From Thalassotalea agarivorans (GTDB lineage Bacteria; Pseudomonadota; Gammaproteobacteria; Enterobacterales; Alteromonadaceae), in the NCBI RefSeq assembly GCF_030295955.1, contig NZ_AP027363.1, forward strand, positions 2,480,001 through 2,544,000: a DNA stretch of 64,000 nt, in the 5' to 3' direction. Below the pieces are notes generated by a model. That model worked only from the letters and a program-made list of their open reading frames with translations, searched no databases and was not told the DNA's origin. Each line of letters begins with the position of its first letter. The first letter of the stretch is position 1. Both the position numbers and the translations under genes were made by a program. This document shows, in pieces, positions 25,725 to 35,800 of this stretch.

Positions 25725-26894
25725 ATGAAAATTGCGGTCGCTGGAACTGGCTATGTTGGTCTTTCAAATGCCATTCTACTATCACAACACAACGAAGTAA
25801 TAGCTCTCGATATTGATCAACATAAGGTTGATCTTATCAATAATAAAACCTCTCCAATTGTAGATGCCGAAATATCTGATTACCTAGCTAACAAAGAACT
25901 AAAATTAACTGCCACAACTGATAAACATTTAGCTTTCACCGATGCAGACTATGTCATCGTCGCTACACCAACAGACTATGATCCAGAAAAGAACTACTTT
26001 AATACCTCAACTGTCGAAAGAGTTATCGAAGATATTGTTGCTATTAACCCTCAGACGCAAATAGTCATCAAATCGACTATTCCTCTAGGCTATACAGTAA
26101 AATTAAGAGAAACATTCGATTTTGACAACATTATGTTTTCGCCCGAATTTCTGAGAGAAGGTAAAGCTCTTTATGATAATCTTCATCCCTCTCGCATTTT
26201 GATTGGCAGAAAGTCCAAAGAGGCTCAAGTATTTGCGGACCTATTATTGCAAGGTGCAGAGAAAAAAGATGTCCCTATATTAATAACTAACGCAACAGAA
26301 GCCGAAGCTGTAAAACTATTTTCCAACACTTATCTTGCTATGCGTGTGGCGTTTTTTAATGAACTTGATACTTATGCAGAACTTCACGAATTGGATACCA
26401 AGCAAATTATTGAAGGTGTTGGACTAGACACTAGAATAGGTAGTCATTACAACAATCCTTCATTTGGCTACGGTGGTTATTGCCTCCCTAAAGATACAAA
26501 GCAACTACTTGCAAATTTCAGCGATGTACCCAACGAAATAATTTCGGCAATTGTAAAATCAAATAGCACGCGCAAAGATCATATAACCGATATGATATTA
26601 TCTCAAAATCCAAAAGTAGTAGGTATCTATCGATTAATAATGAAAGAAGGATCAGATAATTTTAGAGCATCTGCAATTCAAGGTGTTATAAAAAGATTAA
26701 AGGAAAAAGGTGTTGAAGTAGTTATTTTCGAACCTGCCATTTCTGAGAGTACTTTTTGGAATTGTAGGGTAATTAAAAACTTATCTGAATTTAAAGCTAA
26801 AGCATCACCTATAGTAACTAATAGAATGACTCATGAACTAATGGATATTAAAGGAAAAGTTTATACTAGAGATGTTTTTGGCTCTGATATTTAA
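25725..26894 (+). CDS. ugd: UDP-glucose 6-dehydrogenase
   Basis: Protein of 389 residues, the length of the short enterobacterial Ugd (388). Rossmann motif GTGYVGLS (residues 7-14), [31 protein letters not shown], and the catalytic cysteine in [18 protein letters not shown] (about residues 246-262). It oxidises UDP-glucose to UDP-glucuronate, using NAD+, which the xylose synthase encoded at 37804-38739 can then decarboxylate. AGGA lies before ATG 25725. It is flanked on the same strand by glycosyltransferase genes. Confidence 0.96.
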   Translation: MKIAVAGTGYVGLSNAILLSQHNEVIALDIDQHKVDLINNKTSPIVDAEISDYLANKELKLTATTDKHLAFTDADYVIVATPTDYDPEKNYFNTSTVERVIEDIVAINPQTQIVIKSTIPLGYTVKLRETFDFDNIMFSPEFLREGKALYDNLHPSRILIGRKSKEAQVFADLLLQGAEKKDVPILITNATEAEAVKLFSNTYLAMRVAFFNELDTYAELHELDTKQIIEGVGLDTRIGSHYNNPSFGYGGYCLPKDTKQLLANFSDVPNEIISAIVKSNSTRKDHITDMILSQNPKVVGIYRLIMKEGSDNFRASAIQGVIKRLKEKGVEVVIFEPAISESTFWNCRVIKNLSEFKAKASPIVTNRMTHELMDIKGKVYTRDVFGSDI

Positions 26895-26976
26895 TCGCTT
26901 GTGTTTAACATCATTTAGCGCCTATTCGCAAACTTAATTGGATGTTTCTTCTTCAACAAGGGAAACAGTTACAAAC

Positions 26977-27861
26977 ATGAGAAAATTTAAAATTTTTATT
27001 ATATCGTTCAATAGACTTTCAGTATTGAAAAAGTCTTTGAACTCGTATCTTCCTTTTTTCCGGTACAGTGATATCTACATAATAGACAAGGGGAGCTCGT
27101 ATCCCGAATTGTTTACGTACTATCAAGAATTAAAAAATTTAGGAGTAAACATAATTAACTCCACACCAATGGAAAATGGTCCTTCAGGTCCCGGAGGCTT
27201 GAATGACCTGTACAAAGATATCGAACCGAACAAATCGGATTGTGACTACTATGTTGTTACCGATCCTGATATAGAGTTAGACGGTTGCCCTAAAGATATG
27301 CTCGAAAGATATGCTGATATTTTAGATGCGGAAAATGATATAGAGATAGTGGGCCCAATGTTAAAGATAGATGATATTCCAGACAGTTATCCAGCTAAAG
27401 AGATTTGTCTGTGGCGCCATGTGGAGCAGTTTTGGAATAAAACCCCGCAAAAAAAGAAAGCGTTGGGCAAAACAATTTATGTTCAGAACGCACCAATAGA
27501 TTCAACGTTTGGTTTAGTGCGCCAAAAAACTAAATATCAGAGACTATTACAAGGGTACCGTACTTACTTTCCATATGAAGCAAAACATTTAGATTGGTAT
27601 ATTACACCCGAGAACATAGAGTCAGATCAACAGCATTATATCGACAATAGTAATAACACTGTTTCCTCTTGGGGATCTCGATTATTAAAAAGCCAACCTA
27701 AATTTGACAAACTTGTTGCTGATCAGAGAATTATCCAATCTGTGCAACGCAAATGGGGTAAGCTTGTCCCTTACTCCTTGTATTTGGGTGAGCAAGGAGA
27801 AAGGAATAGGTTTGTTGACCGCAATATTTTGTCACTAATCATTAAATGGCTAAAAAGCTAG
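26977..27861 (+). CDS. Glycosyltransferase-like protein
   Basis: Protein of 294 residues with a GT-A-like start (FKIFIISFNRLSVLKKSLNS) and a DxD-type site in YVVTDPDIELDGCPKDM (about residues 92-108). The second half (DSTFGLVRQK, YFPYEAKHLDWY) resembles acceptor domains of family 2-like enzymes, so it is probably another capsule glycosyltransferase, though I cannot assign a family number. I start at ATG 26977, giving MRKFKIFIISF; an in-frame TTG 13 codons upstream is possible. The nearest purine-rich site, AAGGGA, is 13 bases away, so the start is not secure. It is convergent with the gene at 27870. Confidence 0.75.
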   Translation: MRKFKIFIISFNRLSVLKKSLNSYLPFFRYSDIYIIDKGSSYPELFTYYQELKNLGVNIINSTPMENGPSGPGGLNDLYKDIEPNKSDCDYYVVTDPDIELDGCPKDMLERYADILDAENDIEIVGPMLKIDDIPDSYPAKEICLWRHVEQFWNKTPQKKKALGKTIYVQNAPIDSTFGLVRQKTKYQRLLQGYRTYFPYEAKHLDWYITPENIESDQQHYIDNSNNTVSSWGSRLLKSQPKFDKLVADQRIIQSVQRKWGKLVPYSLYLGEQGERNRFVDRNILSLIIKWLKS

Positions 27862-27869
27862 TTAAAAAG

Positions 27870-28679
27870 TTACCCAAATGGACAAGCATTAAGCAGTTTG
27901 TCTAAATCGATATCAATTTTATAGTCATAAAATGAATCAATAATTTCGTCTAAGTTGGATATGTTTATATCTAACTTAGACTTTTCTTTATCCCTACCTA
28001 CTGACATAAAATAGTCTTCAAATTTAAAACCGTTACCTGCAACCTTATTGGATAGCTCTACCCATAAAGAAGGAATGTCGTATGCGTCTGCAATAATAAC
28101 ACCATGTAAAGAACTAGACACTATGCGTTCACATTTAGCTAACTCGTCTACAAACTTCTCTACATCATCTGTTTGTATATCAATTATGTTTACCGCAGCA
28201 TTTTTAGATAAGTTTTCAACCCAAGGACTATTTTTATCTACATAGTGAGGAATGACACCAAGTTTATACTGCTTAGTTTGTTTTGGTTGATAAAATTTAG
28301 GAAGGAGAAGAGCTGGATCTCCATAAATTTCAGGACAGTCAATTTTTTCTCTCAATAATCTATCCCTGGTTTTAGGTCCCCTAACTGCACATATTTTTGC
28401 TGGAGCAGCCTTCAATCCACCTGAAGCAAACATATAACCACTGCCCCAAACAATACTGTGAGTATTAGCTTGTGAGAGCACAGAACCTATCACAAAGTAG
28501 TTTTTTTCTTGGAAAGTTTGAGGGTCAAAAGGAATTACATTTTCATCTGAGATTTTTTCAACTAAATAGACGTTTAATACATCGCCCAAATTTACAACTC
28601 TAGAAAACCAAAGTACTGGTAGCTTTTCTTTTTCTATCAATTTTAGCTTTAATCCAATACTTCTTATTAGTTTATTCAT
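27870..28679 (-). CDS. Polysaccharide pyruvyl transferase family protein
   Basis: Protein of 269 residues. Characteristic segments: NLGDVLNVYLVEKIS near the start, VWGSGYMF (about 81-88), CAVRGPKTRDRL, YGDPALLLPKFY, and SSSLHGVIIADAY (about 193-205), the carboxy-terminal motif of CsaB/ExoV-type ketal pyruvyltransferases. These move pyruvate from PEP onto hexoses of surface polymers; some members instead transfer other groups, so the exact chemistry is open. It is the last gene of the minus-strand operon, starting right after the sulfotransferase stop with no gap. Confidence 0.82.
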   Translation of the reverse strand: MNKLIRSIGLKLKLIEKEKLPVLWFSRVVNLGDVLNVYLVEKISDENVIPFDPQTFQEKNYFVIGSVLSQANTHSIVWGSGYMFASGGLKAAPAKICAVRGPKTRDRLLREKIDCPEIYGDPALLLPKFYQPKQTKQYKLGVIPHYVDKNSPWVENLSKNAAVNIIDIQTDDVEKFVDELAKCERIVSSSLHGVIIADAYDIPSLWVELSNKVAGNGFKFEDYFMSVGRDKEKSKLDINISNLDEIIDSFYDYKIDIDLDKLLNACPFG

Positions 28680-29717
28680 CTAACTCTCACTACTATTAAT
28701 TTGTCGAATCGCCTGTTCGATATTAGCCATCAGCGTTGTATCAACAGAACGGATAAATTGTTCAATTTCTAATTTGATTTCGCTATCAAAAGACTGCTTT
28801 TTATAATTAGTTCGTTGGTAATTATAGATATTTTCCAGAAACTGAGTTTGTAAATCCTGTGGAACTCCATACTCTGGCAGAATATGTTTAACTCTGTTGA
28901 TTGCTCGTTCTTTCAATTCTAAAAACACATCTTCGGGCAACAAAGTATACATTCGTTCTCCAGCTTTATAGGACTGTAAAATAACATCTAACTGCGAGTC
29001 TAAATTTCTATTTAAGCAAAACTTGTTGATCCATCTTTTATATTCGAGCGCTTGATAGGTATACGAATTATTCACTTCAAAAGTATTATCTAGATGCGTA
29101 ATTGTTTTTACTTTAAAGATTTCTAAAAAATCATTTAAGATATTACCATCTTTTAAAATTTTTCTATCGTACAGTCTAATAATAAACTTTTCAGCACCCA
29201 AAGTTCTAAATGCAGGTAATACTTTTTGAGTTCCATAGGGATTCGGGGAATATGTATCGAGCCTATCAACTAAGGGAGCCGTAACGTAATTTCTTTTAAC
29301 TACTTGATTGTAACTCGACTCAAAGAAATCAATAGGTGATCTTACATAATAGATAAATTTTATCTTATCAAAAAACTTATTAAAAACCCCTATGTGCATC
29401 CAAAATACTTCTGAAGAAATTAGTACTTTGTCGTAGTTCAATCTTTGTAATCTATTTCTAAACAACTCAAATTTTTGTAAATCGGGGTCGAGCTTTCCGT
29501 CTTGGTTATTAAACAGTAAATTCACATGGCCACTGCTTACTCCGTTAGCATCCAAATTATGGTTTGGGTAATATATGCCGTGTTTTTTCAGCAGCTTTCT
29601 ATTATTTTTGCACCAGTTTTGTATCACTGACGTTCCAGTTTTTCCCGGACCAATATGCACAAAAAGCTCTGGTGTACTTCTATTCAACTTAAATAGAGTC
29701 TTAATAAATGAAATCAT
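28680..29717 (-). CDS. Sulfotransferase-like protein, P-loop type
   Basis: Protein of 345 residues. The 5'-phosphosulfate-binding loop appears as LFVHIGPGKTGTSVIQNW (about residues 18-35), and a 3'-phosphate-binding region as KFIYYVRSPIDFFESSYNQ (about 121-139), with the Arg and Ser that contact PAPS. The rest does not match a named family in my memory. It would add sulfate to a sugar hydroxyl using PAPS and release pAp. It lies in an operon with a second, different sulfotransferase-like gene (seven bases apart) and zero bases before the pyruvyltransferase gene. Confidence 0.8.
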   Translation of the reverse strand: MISFIKTLFKLNRSTPELFVHIGPGKTGTSVIQNWCKNNRKLLKKHGIYYPNHNLDANGVSSGHVNLLFNNQDGKLDPDLQKFELFRNRLQRLNYDKVLISSEVFWMHIGVFNKFFDKIKFIYYVRSPIDFFESSYNQVVKRNYVTAPLVDRLDTYSPNPYGTQKVLPAFRTLGAEKFIIRLYDRKILKDGNILNDFLEIFKVKTITHLDNTFEVNNSYTYQALEYKRWINKFCLNRNLDSQLDVILQSYKAGERMYTLLPEDVFLELKERAINRVKHILPEYGVPQDLQTQFLENIYNYQRTNYKKQSFDSEIKLEIEQFIRSVDTTLMANIEQAIRQINSSES

Positions 29718-29724
29718 AGATTAT

Positions 29725-30678
29725 TTAATTACTATCAACGGTCACGATTTGGTTAGTTTTTTGATCCTTTAAAACTATCGTTTTGTTGTTACTGAGATCT
29801 TCTATTGTTAGGGGAAATTGAAAACCTGTGTTCCCTAGGATAGCTTTACTGACATAGTTTGTGGGGCTCTCGGCAATCACTTGTCCTTTGTATTCACCAT
29901 CGACATATACGTCTAGAATGACTTTTTCATTACTTAAGCCAAACCATGCATTACCGCAAAGAATTTCTTCTTTCATCTCAACATGACAATGTAGCCAATC
30001 ACTTGCCTGCTTACGTTGCTCAAAGATTGACAAGGCTTCATTATAAAGAGCTACATCCTTAGCATTTGTGGTTAGTATTTTTTGGCGAGTCTGTTCAGAC
30101 AACTGAAGAAACTTACTCTCAGAAGCTTTATTTGTGTTCATTTTTTTTATAGGCACTTTCAGACCAGTGTACCGGTTAAAAATGTTGATAGATTCGTTGT
30201 AGTATTCTGTAATTCCAATAAAGCCATATAAACCAACTGGTATGCCTGCCAGGTAATTATATTGGGTATTATGATAAATTGGATTATCCAAGAATTCTTC
30301 AAAACCAACTGAAATCTTGTTGTTCTTCTTTAGATGCTCATACAGAGAAACAGTTCTAGCCACAGGTTCTCGTATAAAAGTACACATATTCCGAGGAGGA
30401 ATAATGTTAACGTACTCCTGACTCTTTTTGTGACCAGCTACTACAGCATTTCGTTTTAATATTGACTCATAAAACTGCTGCTCAGTCATATTGCCACTAA
30501 GCTTTTCACGTACCAATTTATGCGTTATTTTTTGATTTAACGCGTAATGTGGAACAACATATAGCTGCGACTCTAAACCGACACGAAAACTAGTTCCTGC
30601 TGTTTTGGGGATATGGATAAAAAATCGAGGTGTGTTTTTACGTTTTTTGCGAAAAAAATTAATAATTTTGAAATACAT
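29725..30678 (-). CDS. Sulfotransferase family 2-like protein
   Basis: Protein of 317 residues. PAPS loop FFIHIPKTAGTSFRVGLE (about residues 19-36), the hallmark of heparan/chondroitin-type sulfotransferases, and the 3'-phosphate site MCTFIREPVARTVSLYEHL (about 99-117). The last 85 residues (NAWFGLSNEKVILDVYVDGEYKG...) look like a small beta-rich accessory domain, perhaps for binding sugar. It likely sulfates the polymer made by the surrounding genes. One base separates it from the preceding glycosyltransferase stop codon. Confidence 0.82.
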   Translation of the reverse strand: MYFKIINFFRKKRKNTPRFFIHIPKTAGTSFRVGLESQLYVVPHYALNQKITHKLVREKLSGNMTEQQFYESILKRNAVVAGHKKSQEYVNIIPPRNMCTFIREPVARTVSLYEHLKKNNKISVGFEEFLDNPIYHNTQYNYLAGIPVGLYGFIGITEYYNESINIFNRYTGLKVPIKKMNTNKASESKFLQLSEQTRQKILTTNAKDVALYNEALSIFEQRKQASDWLHCHVEMKEEILCGNAWFGLSNEKVILDVYVDGEYKGQVIAESPTNYVSKAILGNTGFQFPLTIEDLSNNKTIVLKDQKTNQIVTVDSN

Positions 30679-30679
30679 T

Positions 30680-32374
30680 TTAAAGCCTAGACAAGGAAAA
30701 ATCTTCAGATGTTAGTGACAGATTAGGGTTGTATGCTGGATCAAAGTGAGATTCAGTTTTCCATTTTAATCGGAGGTTGTTTATCTCCATTTCAGCTCTT
30801 TTCGCCTTTTCTGGAGTTACATCATCTCCACGGCTAATTGATTCATGGTGATAAAGTAAGGCATAAGGAGTCCATAGGTTTCTTAAACCCAACGCTTGAA
30901 CTTTCAAACAAAGATCAACATCATTAAATGCAACGGGAAACAACTCTTCATCAAACCCACCAACATCGTTGAACAATTTTTTCTCCATGACCAAGCAAGC
31001 TGCCGTTACCGCACTATAATTTTGTACCAACTGCAGTCTATCCATATAGCCATTTGAGTGTCTAGAATACATTTTATGAGAATGTCCAGCACCTCCCCAC
31101 AAACCAATAACAACGCCTGCATGCTGGATAGTTTCGTTAGGATATAGAAGTTTTGCCCCTACACATCCAATGTCAGGACGAACTGCATGCATTACCATTT
31201 CACTCAACCAATTTCCTGATATCACTTCAATATCGTTATTGACAAAAGCTATCAGGTCACCTTTTGCTTGCTTCACAGCGTAATTATTGATAGCAGAATA
31301 ATTAAATTCAAAATCGTAATCTAATATGCTGATATTATCTCTAGCAGAGAGCTCTTCCATGAAAGCAATTGTCTTTTGGCAATCACTTTGATTATTAATA
31401 ATCAGAATATCGAAATTTGGATACAAGGTTTTTTCTACTATTGAATCAATCGCATTCTTTAGAATATCGTAACCATTTCGTGTAGGTACTATCAAAGTAA
31501 CCTTTGGGCTATCGAGAAGTGGCCAATTAAATTTAACATGGGCGCTTTCTTTCACATCTGCCTCAATTGCTAAGGTATTTTCTGCAAGATTTATCATATC
31601 CTTTGAAAGGTGAGGCTGAGCACCTAAATTATGAAACAATATCGCTGCACAGTGCCCAACATTCACATTGTGCCAAGGTGTAGATAGTGAATTGAGGATC
31701 CGTCTATAACAAATTTCTTCCGAATCTATGTGTTGCTCTTTCCAGTTAGCATGCCATTTTATTGCGAAGCCTTTGGAAAAGTAGTTATTTACTAAGAAAA
31801 AATCTGGATTCCAGTCAGGAAAGAAGAATGGATTCTTGCGACGACCTTTATCATCGACACTATCTATATCAGAATAAACTACATCAAAATTGACACCTTT
31901 TGTTTTTGAACACTCAATAAAATAATTAAGTTCTGCTAAACAGTGCTGAGACAACACAACATCTTTATGCAAAGGCAATACCCAAGCTCCATCACGAATC
32001 TCTAATTCTTGCGCATTGCTGAAGCATTCCATTTCTATATCTGGATAGTCGATGTTTAGCGCTTCATTGTTAATAATTACGATTTTTTTATTGCTGTAGT
32101 TTTGTTTCGCAATAGAGGCTAATTGATTCGCCAACAATTGTTCTTCATTCAATTGATAATTATTACAATCTATTAAAACAAAAAATGTATTTTCTACATC
32201 TACGGTTTCAGAGAGGTAACTAAAAGACTCTGATTTCTTTATCCAGTTTTTATAACTTCTTGGGTACTTGATTTTATATAAATAATAAATATCTACTAGT
32301 TTCTTATAAGCGAAACTAAGGTATTTATGTTCACGAAAAAATTTTTTTGTTTTAAATACTACCGAATCTAACAT
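30680..32374 (-). CDS. Family 2 glycosyltransferase, two-domain
   Basis: Protein of 564 residues. The C-terminal two thirds is a clear GT2 domain: VTLIVPTRNGYDILKNAIDS (about residues 284-303), DILIINNQSD, LIAFVNNDIEVISGNWL (metal site, about 371-387), NYSAVTAACLVMEKKLFNDVGGFDEELFPVAFNDVDLCLK (acceptor/base region, key points GGFDE and NDVD), and the terminal YHHESISRG. The first 270 residues look like a degenerate second GT domain (VVYSDIDSVDDKG). Such proteins extend O-antigen or capsule chains. It sits between tagD and the sulfotransferase genes in one operon. Confidence 0.88.
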   Translation of the reverse strand: MLDSVVFKTKKFFREHKYLSFAYKKLVDIYYLYKIKYPRSYKNWIKKSESFSYLSETVDVENTFFVLIDCNNYQLNEEQLLANQLASIAKQNYSNKKIVIINNEALNIDYPDIEMECFSNAQELEIRDGAWVLPLHKDVVLSQHCLAELNYFIECSKTKGVNFDVVYSDIDSVDDKGRRKNPFFFPDWNPDFFLVNNYFSKGFAIKWHANWKEQHIDSEEICYRRILNSLSTPWHNVNVGHCAAILFHNLGAQPHLSKDMINLAENTLAIEADVKESAHVKFNWPLLDSPKVTLIVPTRNGYDILKNAIDSIVEKTLYPNFDILIINNQSDCQKTIAFMEELSARDNISILDYDFEFNYSAINNYAVKQAKGDLIAFVNNDIEVISGNWLSEMVMHAVRPDIGCVGAKLLYPNETIQHAGVVIGLWGGAGHSHKMYSRHSNGYMDRLQLVQNYSAVTAACLVMEKKLFNDVGGFDEELFPVAFNDVDLCLKVQALGLRNLWTPYALLYHHESISRGDDVTPEKAKRAEMEINNLRLKWKTESHFDPAYNPNLSLTSEDFSLSRL

Positions 32375-32378
32375 CTCG

Positions 32379-32843
32379 CTACTCTAGATCTTTTCGTAAT
32401 TGGTCTAGAATATCCAGCGCGCTAATAATATCTTTCTTGGATATTTTATTTATCGCGGACAAAGACTGTTTGAGCATAGTAGTTGAAACGCCATCGGTTC
32501 GACTCAAATACTCGACTTCACAATATTCTTCTAAAAAGTCAAATTTTCCAGACCAATCATCCCCTATTACAAAAAGGTCTATTTCGTGAGCTTTTATGTC
32601 TTCTATTTTTTGCTCCCAGGATGATTCTGGAATAACCAAATCTACATACTTAATCGCCTCTACAATAGCTGCGCGCTGCTCATACGGTATTAAGGTTTTT
32701 TTGCCTTTTAATTGATTAAATTCGTCTGTAGAAACGCCTACGATTAAACGACTCCCCATGTCCTTTATTCGCTTTAATAGATTTAAATGCCCAATATGAA
32801 ACATGTCGAATGTTCCATAGGTAATTATTGTTCTCTTGACCAT
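32379..32843 (-). CDS. tagD: Glycerol-3-phosphate cytidylyltransferase TagD
   Basis: Nucleotidyltransferase of 154 residues. The HxGH signature is in TYGTFDMFHIGHLNLLKRIK (residues 9-28), followed by VGVSTDEFNQLKGKK, RAAIVEAIKYVD and FVIGDDWSGKFD, then LSRTDGVSTTMLK with the second signature (R-T-x-G-x-S-T-T). This is the TagD/GCT type, making CDP-glycerol from CTP and glycerol 3-phosphate. It overlaps the end of the 1268-residue gene by one base (TAATG), and that protein ends in a CDP-glycerol-dependent glycerophosphotransferase domain, so donor synthesis and use are coupled. The C-terminal 25 residues are an extra helical tail. Confidence 0.92.
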   Translation of the reverse strand: MVKRTIITYGTFDMFHIGHLNLLKRIKDMGSRLIVGVSTDEFNQLKGKKTLIPYEQRAAIVEAIKYVDLVIPESSWEQKIEDIKAHEIDLFVIGDDWSGKFDFLEEYCEVEYLSRTDGVSTTMLKQSLSAINKISKKDIISALDILDQLRKDLE

Positions 32844-35800
32844 TACTTTAATCCAAAAACCATATTCGCTACACGTTCGCTATTGTTGGCATCGTCATAC
32901 TTGAAAAACATAGAATGAACATCAAGATAATTTTCATGTAGAACATTGGTTGTCTCTAGTGAACTCTCAATTGCTTTCAATAGCGCTTCAAAAGTAGTGC
33001 AAATAGGTCCAGGGAATACATCTTGTATATCATAATAAAAGCCTCTCTCTTTTTGCATGTAGTTTTCTAAATCATATGCAAAACTAATCACTGGTTTCCT
33101 AGTGTTTAGAAAATCGATATAACAACTTGAGTAGTCTGTGATCAGGATATCGGCGGCACGATATAACATTTCAATATTGGAAATTTCTTTTGCAGAAAAA
33201 TCTAAACACCCAATAGATTCCAACACAGAATTGTAACTACCCGTTGAATCAGCCATATGTTCCCGAACGCCAATTACAGCATTTGAGCCCTTTAACAAAC
33301 TTCCCAATTTATCAAGTTCAGAATTTTGAAACTTAAAGTACCCTTCTTCCTGAGAGTTTCTAAACGTTGGAGCATACAAAACAAGTTTTCTATCGCCTAC
33401 TTTCTCCTTGATATATTGCAACTCTTTTTGCAAATCAATAGGTAAATTTTCTTCAGGCATAGTAATAAAATCGACGCGAGGCAACCCAGTTATGTGCACC
33501 TGGTTAAAAGTTAAAGGAAAAAAGCCACTTGCCATGGCTAACCTGTCTATATTTGACGATGCAATAACGGCCTTATTGGGTTTATTGTGCGTAACAATAT
33601 CGTTAAAGCCCCTTTCGTCAATATCTAAGGATGAAACACCTATTCTCTTTAGCGGGATACCATGCCACAAGTTGACAAAGTTGCGTGTATTAAATTCACA
33701 AGGATAAGGGATATTTATCCTTGGGCCATGCTTCAAAAATATATTACCGGCTCGCAGTATCAAATGCTGTGCTTCTGGTGATTCAATATCGTAATGAAAG
33801 ACATTTACTCCCCCTTCCACAAATATAGACTTACTGCGAGTCAATATGACTTTGCGTATGCGGGGATCATTCTTAACATATTCAAACAACGCCTTATCAT
33901 TACCTGTCAATAAATGATCATAGTAGCAGACAGGGAAAATCCATAAATTAGGGTCTTTAACGATACTTTTATCTAATACCTTAAAAGCGCGATTATCTAA
34001 GTATTCTGGAGATGCAATCTGATATGCATCTAATAAATTTAAATTTAAGTTACGTTGTACTACGTCGTTTCCAACCGTACGCTTTAAATGACTATTTATT
34101 TTTTCATCATTCAACAAATCGTAGTGCGTTAACAATTTACCTAACTGTGGAACATTGTAATGGTTGTTTGAAATAAAATATCGTTTTAAAAACGGAAAAC
34201 CTTTCTTCTCAATCAAATGTAACAATGTTTCACTATAAATAGGATGAAATGCATATAGCTCTTCTATAAAAGTGTCTAGTTTGAATCCTTGAGACGTTAA
34301 AAAGCGACTTATCCCAACTTCAAACTGAAGAATCAGTTGTTTTTTATTAACATAAGAAACGGACTCAATGATTTTCCTAAAATACGGATTTTTAACGACA
34401 TTAGACCTAAACGCTACAAAATACGAACCAATATGAAAGTCATAGTAAGGATTGTCTTCAAAACTTTCTAGCAAATCTCTAGACACTTCATCTGTTTTAT
34501 TTTTGACAAGATTTTGAGAATGGCAATATTGCGTAAAGGCCATCCCTTTTGTCGCTTGAATACCCCACCAACTGCAATCACTTTGTTCCATTTTACTAAA
34601 CACTTCGTCCAAAGGTTTAAGTAAATAAACGCTGTCGTTGGCAAACAATATTTCGTCGTATTGCTCAACTTTTTCCCAACCTAGTTTATCGACAAGAATG
34701 CGCTTGTAAGAACCAAAATCGTATTCGCCATGACGTTCAGCCCATGCCCCTTTTACGCAATGGGCCAGTTTGGCCAATTCATTTTCGGGCATATTGCAGT
34801 CAGCATAAAAATATATATCACTATACTTTGACAATTCTTCCAAATACTCTACTAAGGTGTCATCGACCATGCCGTCGGGATCATAAGCTGCGAAGATACA
34901 AGCACGTTTGATAACTTGATTGTTAAAGGTTATTTGTTTAGAAGTTTTAATGGGTGACGAGAATAAACTGCCACTGGATTTAGCAAAAAACAACGCATGA
35001 ATAATGGGATGATAACTATCAAGATTAGCGTTATATTTGCCATTTGATAAGTCATACCACCATGAAGAAAAATGCTTACTCGCTTTTCTTCCTTCACGGG
35101 CACCTATATTTGTGAAGTGTTCTATACAGTTTTTACCCAATGCATCAGGGTACATATCTAAATAATCTACTTCATTGAGTAAACCACAATCCTGAATAAT
35201 ATCAGACCTGATATCTTTGTTGTTCAAAGCAAACTCATACAGGTCTGTTGGCGTGAACTCCATAAGAGAAACTTCTTTATTTGCTAAAAGAAACTTATAC
35301 AACGTGTGAAGTTTAGCCGCGACAAAAGTTGCGCTGTGCGTCACCGCAATAGAAGTTTTTGCAGATTCACCAAGTTTTTGTCTAAACTCAGAGTTTTCAA
35401 CTAACAGATTAATCGATGAAAGCCACTCAGTAGTATTTTTGGCTAACATGCCATTATGATTATGTTTTATTGTGCTTGAGAAGGCGTCGGTGGAACTGGC
35501 TACAGTTGGAATAGCATAGTATGCTGCCTCAAATATTTTTAGCTCGCTTTTACATTCTGTAAACTCATTGCCTATTTCCAACGGTGCTAAATTAATATGC
35601 ATGGAAGATAAAAATTTAAGCATTTCTTCATGAGGCATAAAATCATGTCGAACAAGTTGGGCGTGTTGCTCTAACGTGTCCGGTAGCGTCAATTGCCCTA
35701 CAATGTGTAATAACACATTACTATGAGTCTTTAATACTTCAACCAAGGCGTTAGCACATTCTTCAAAATCTCTATCATGTGTAGCCGTACCCGACAAATA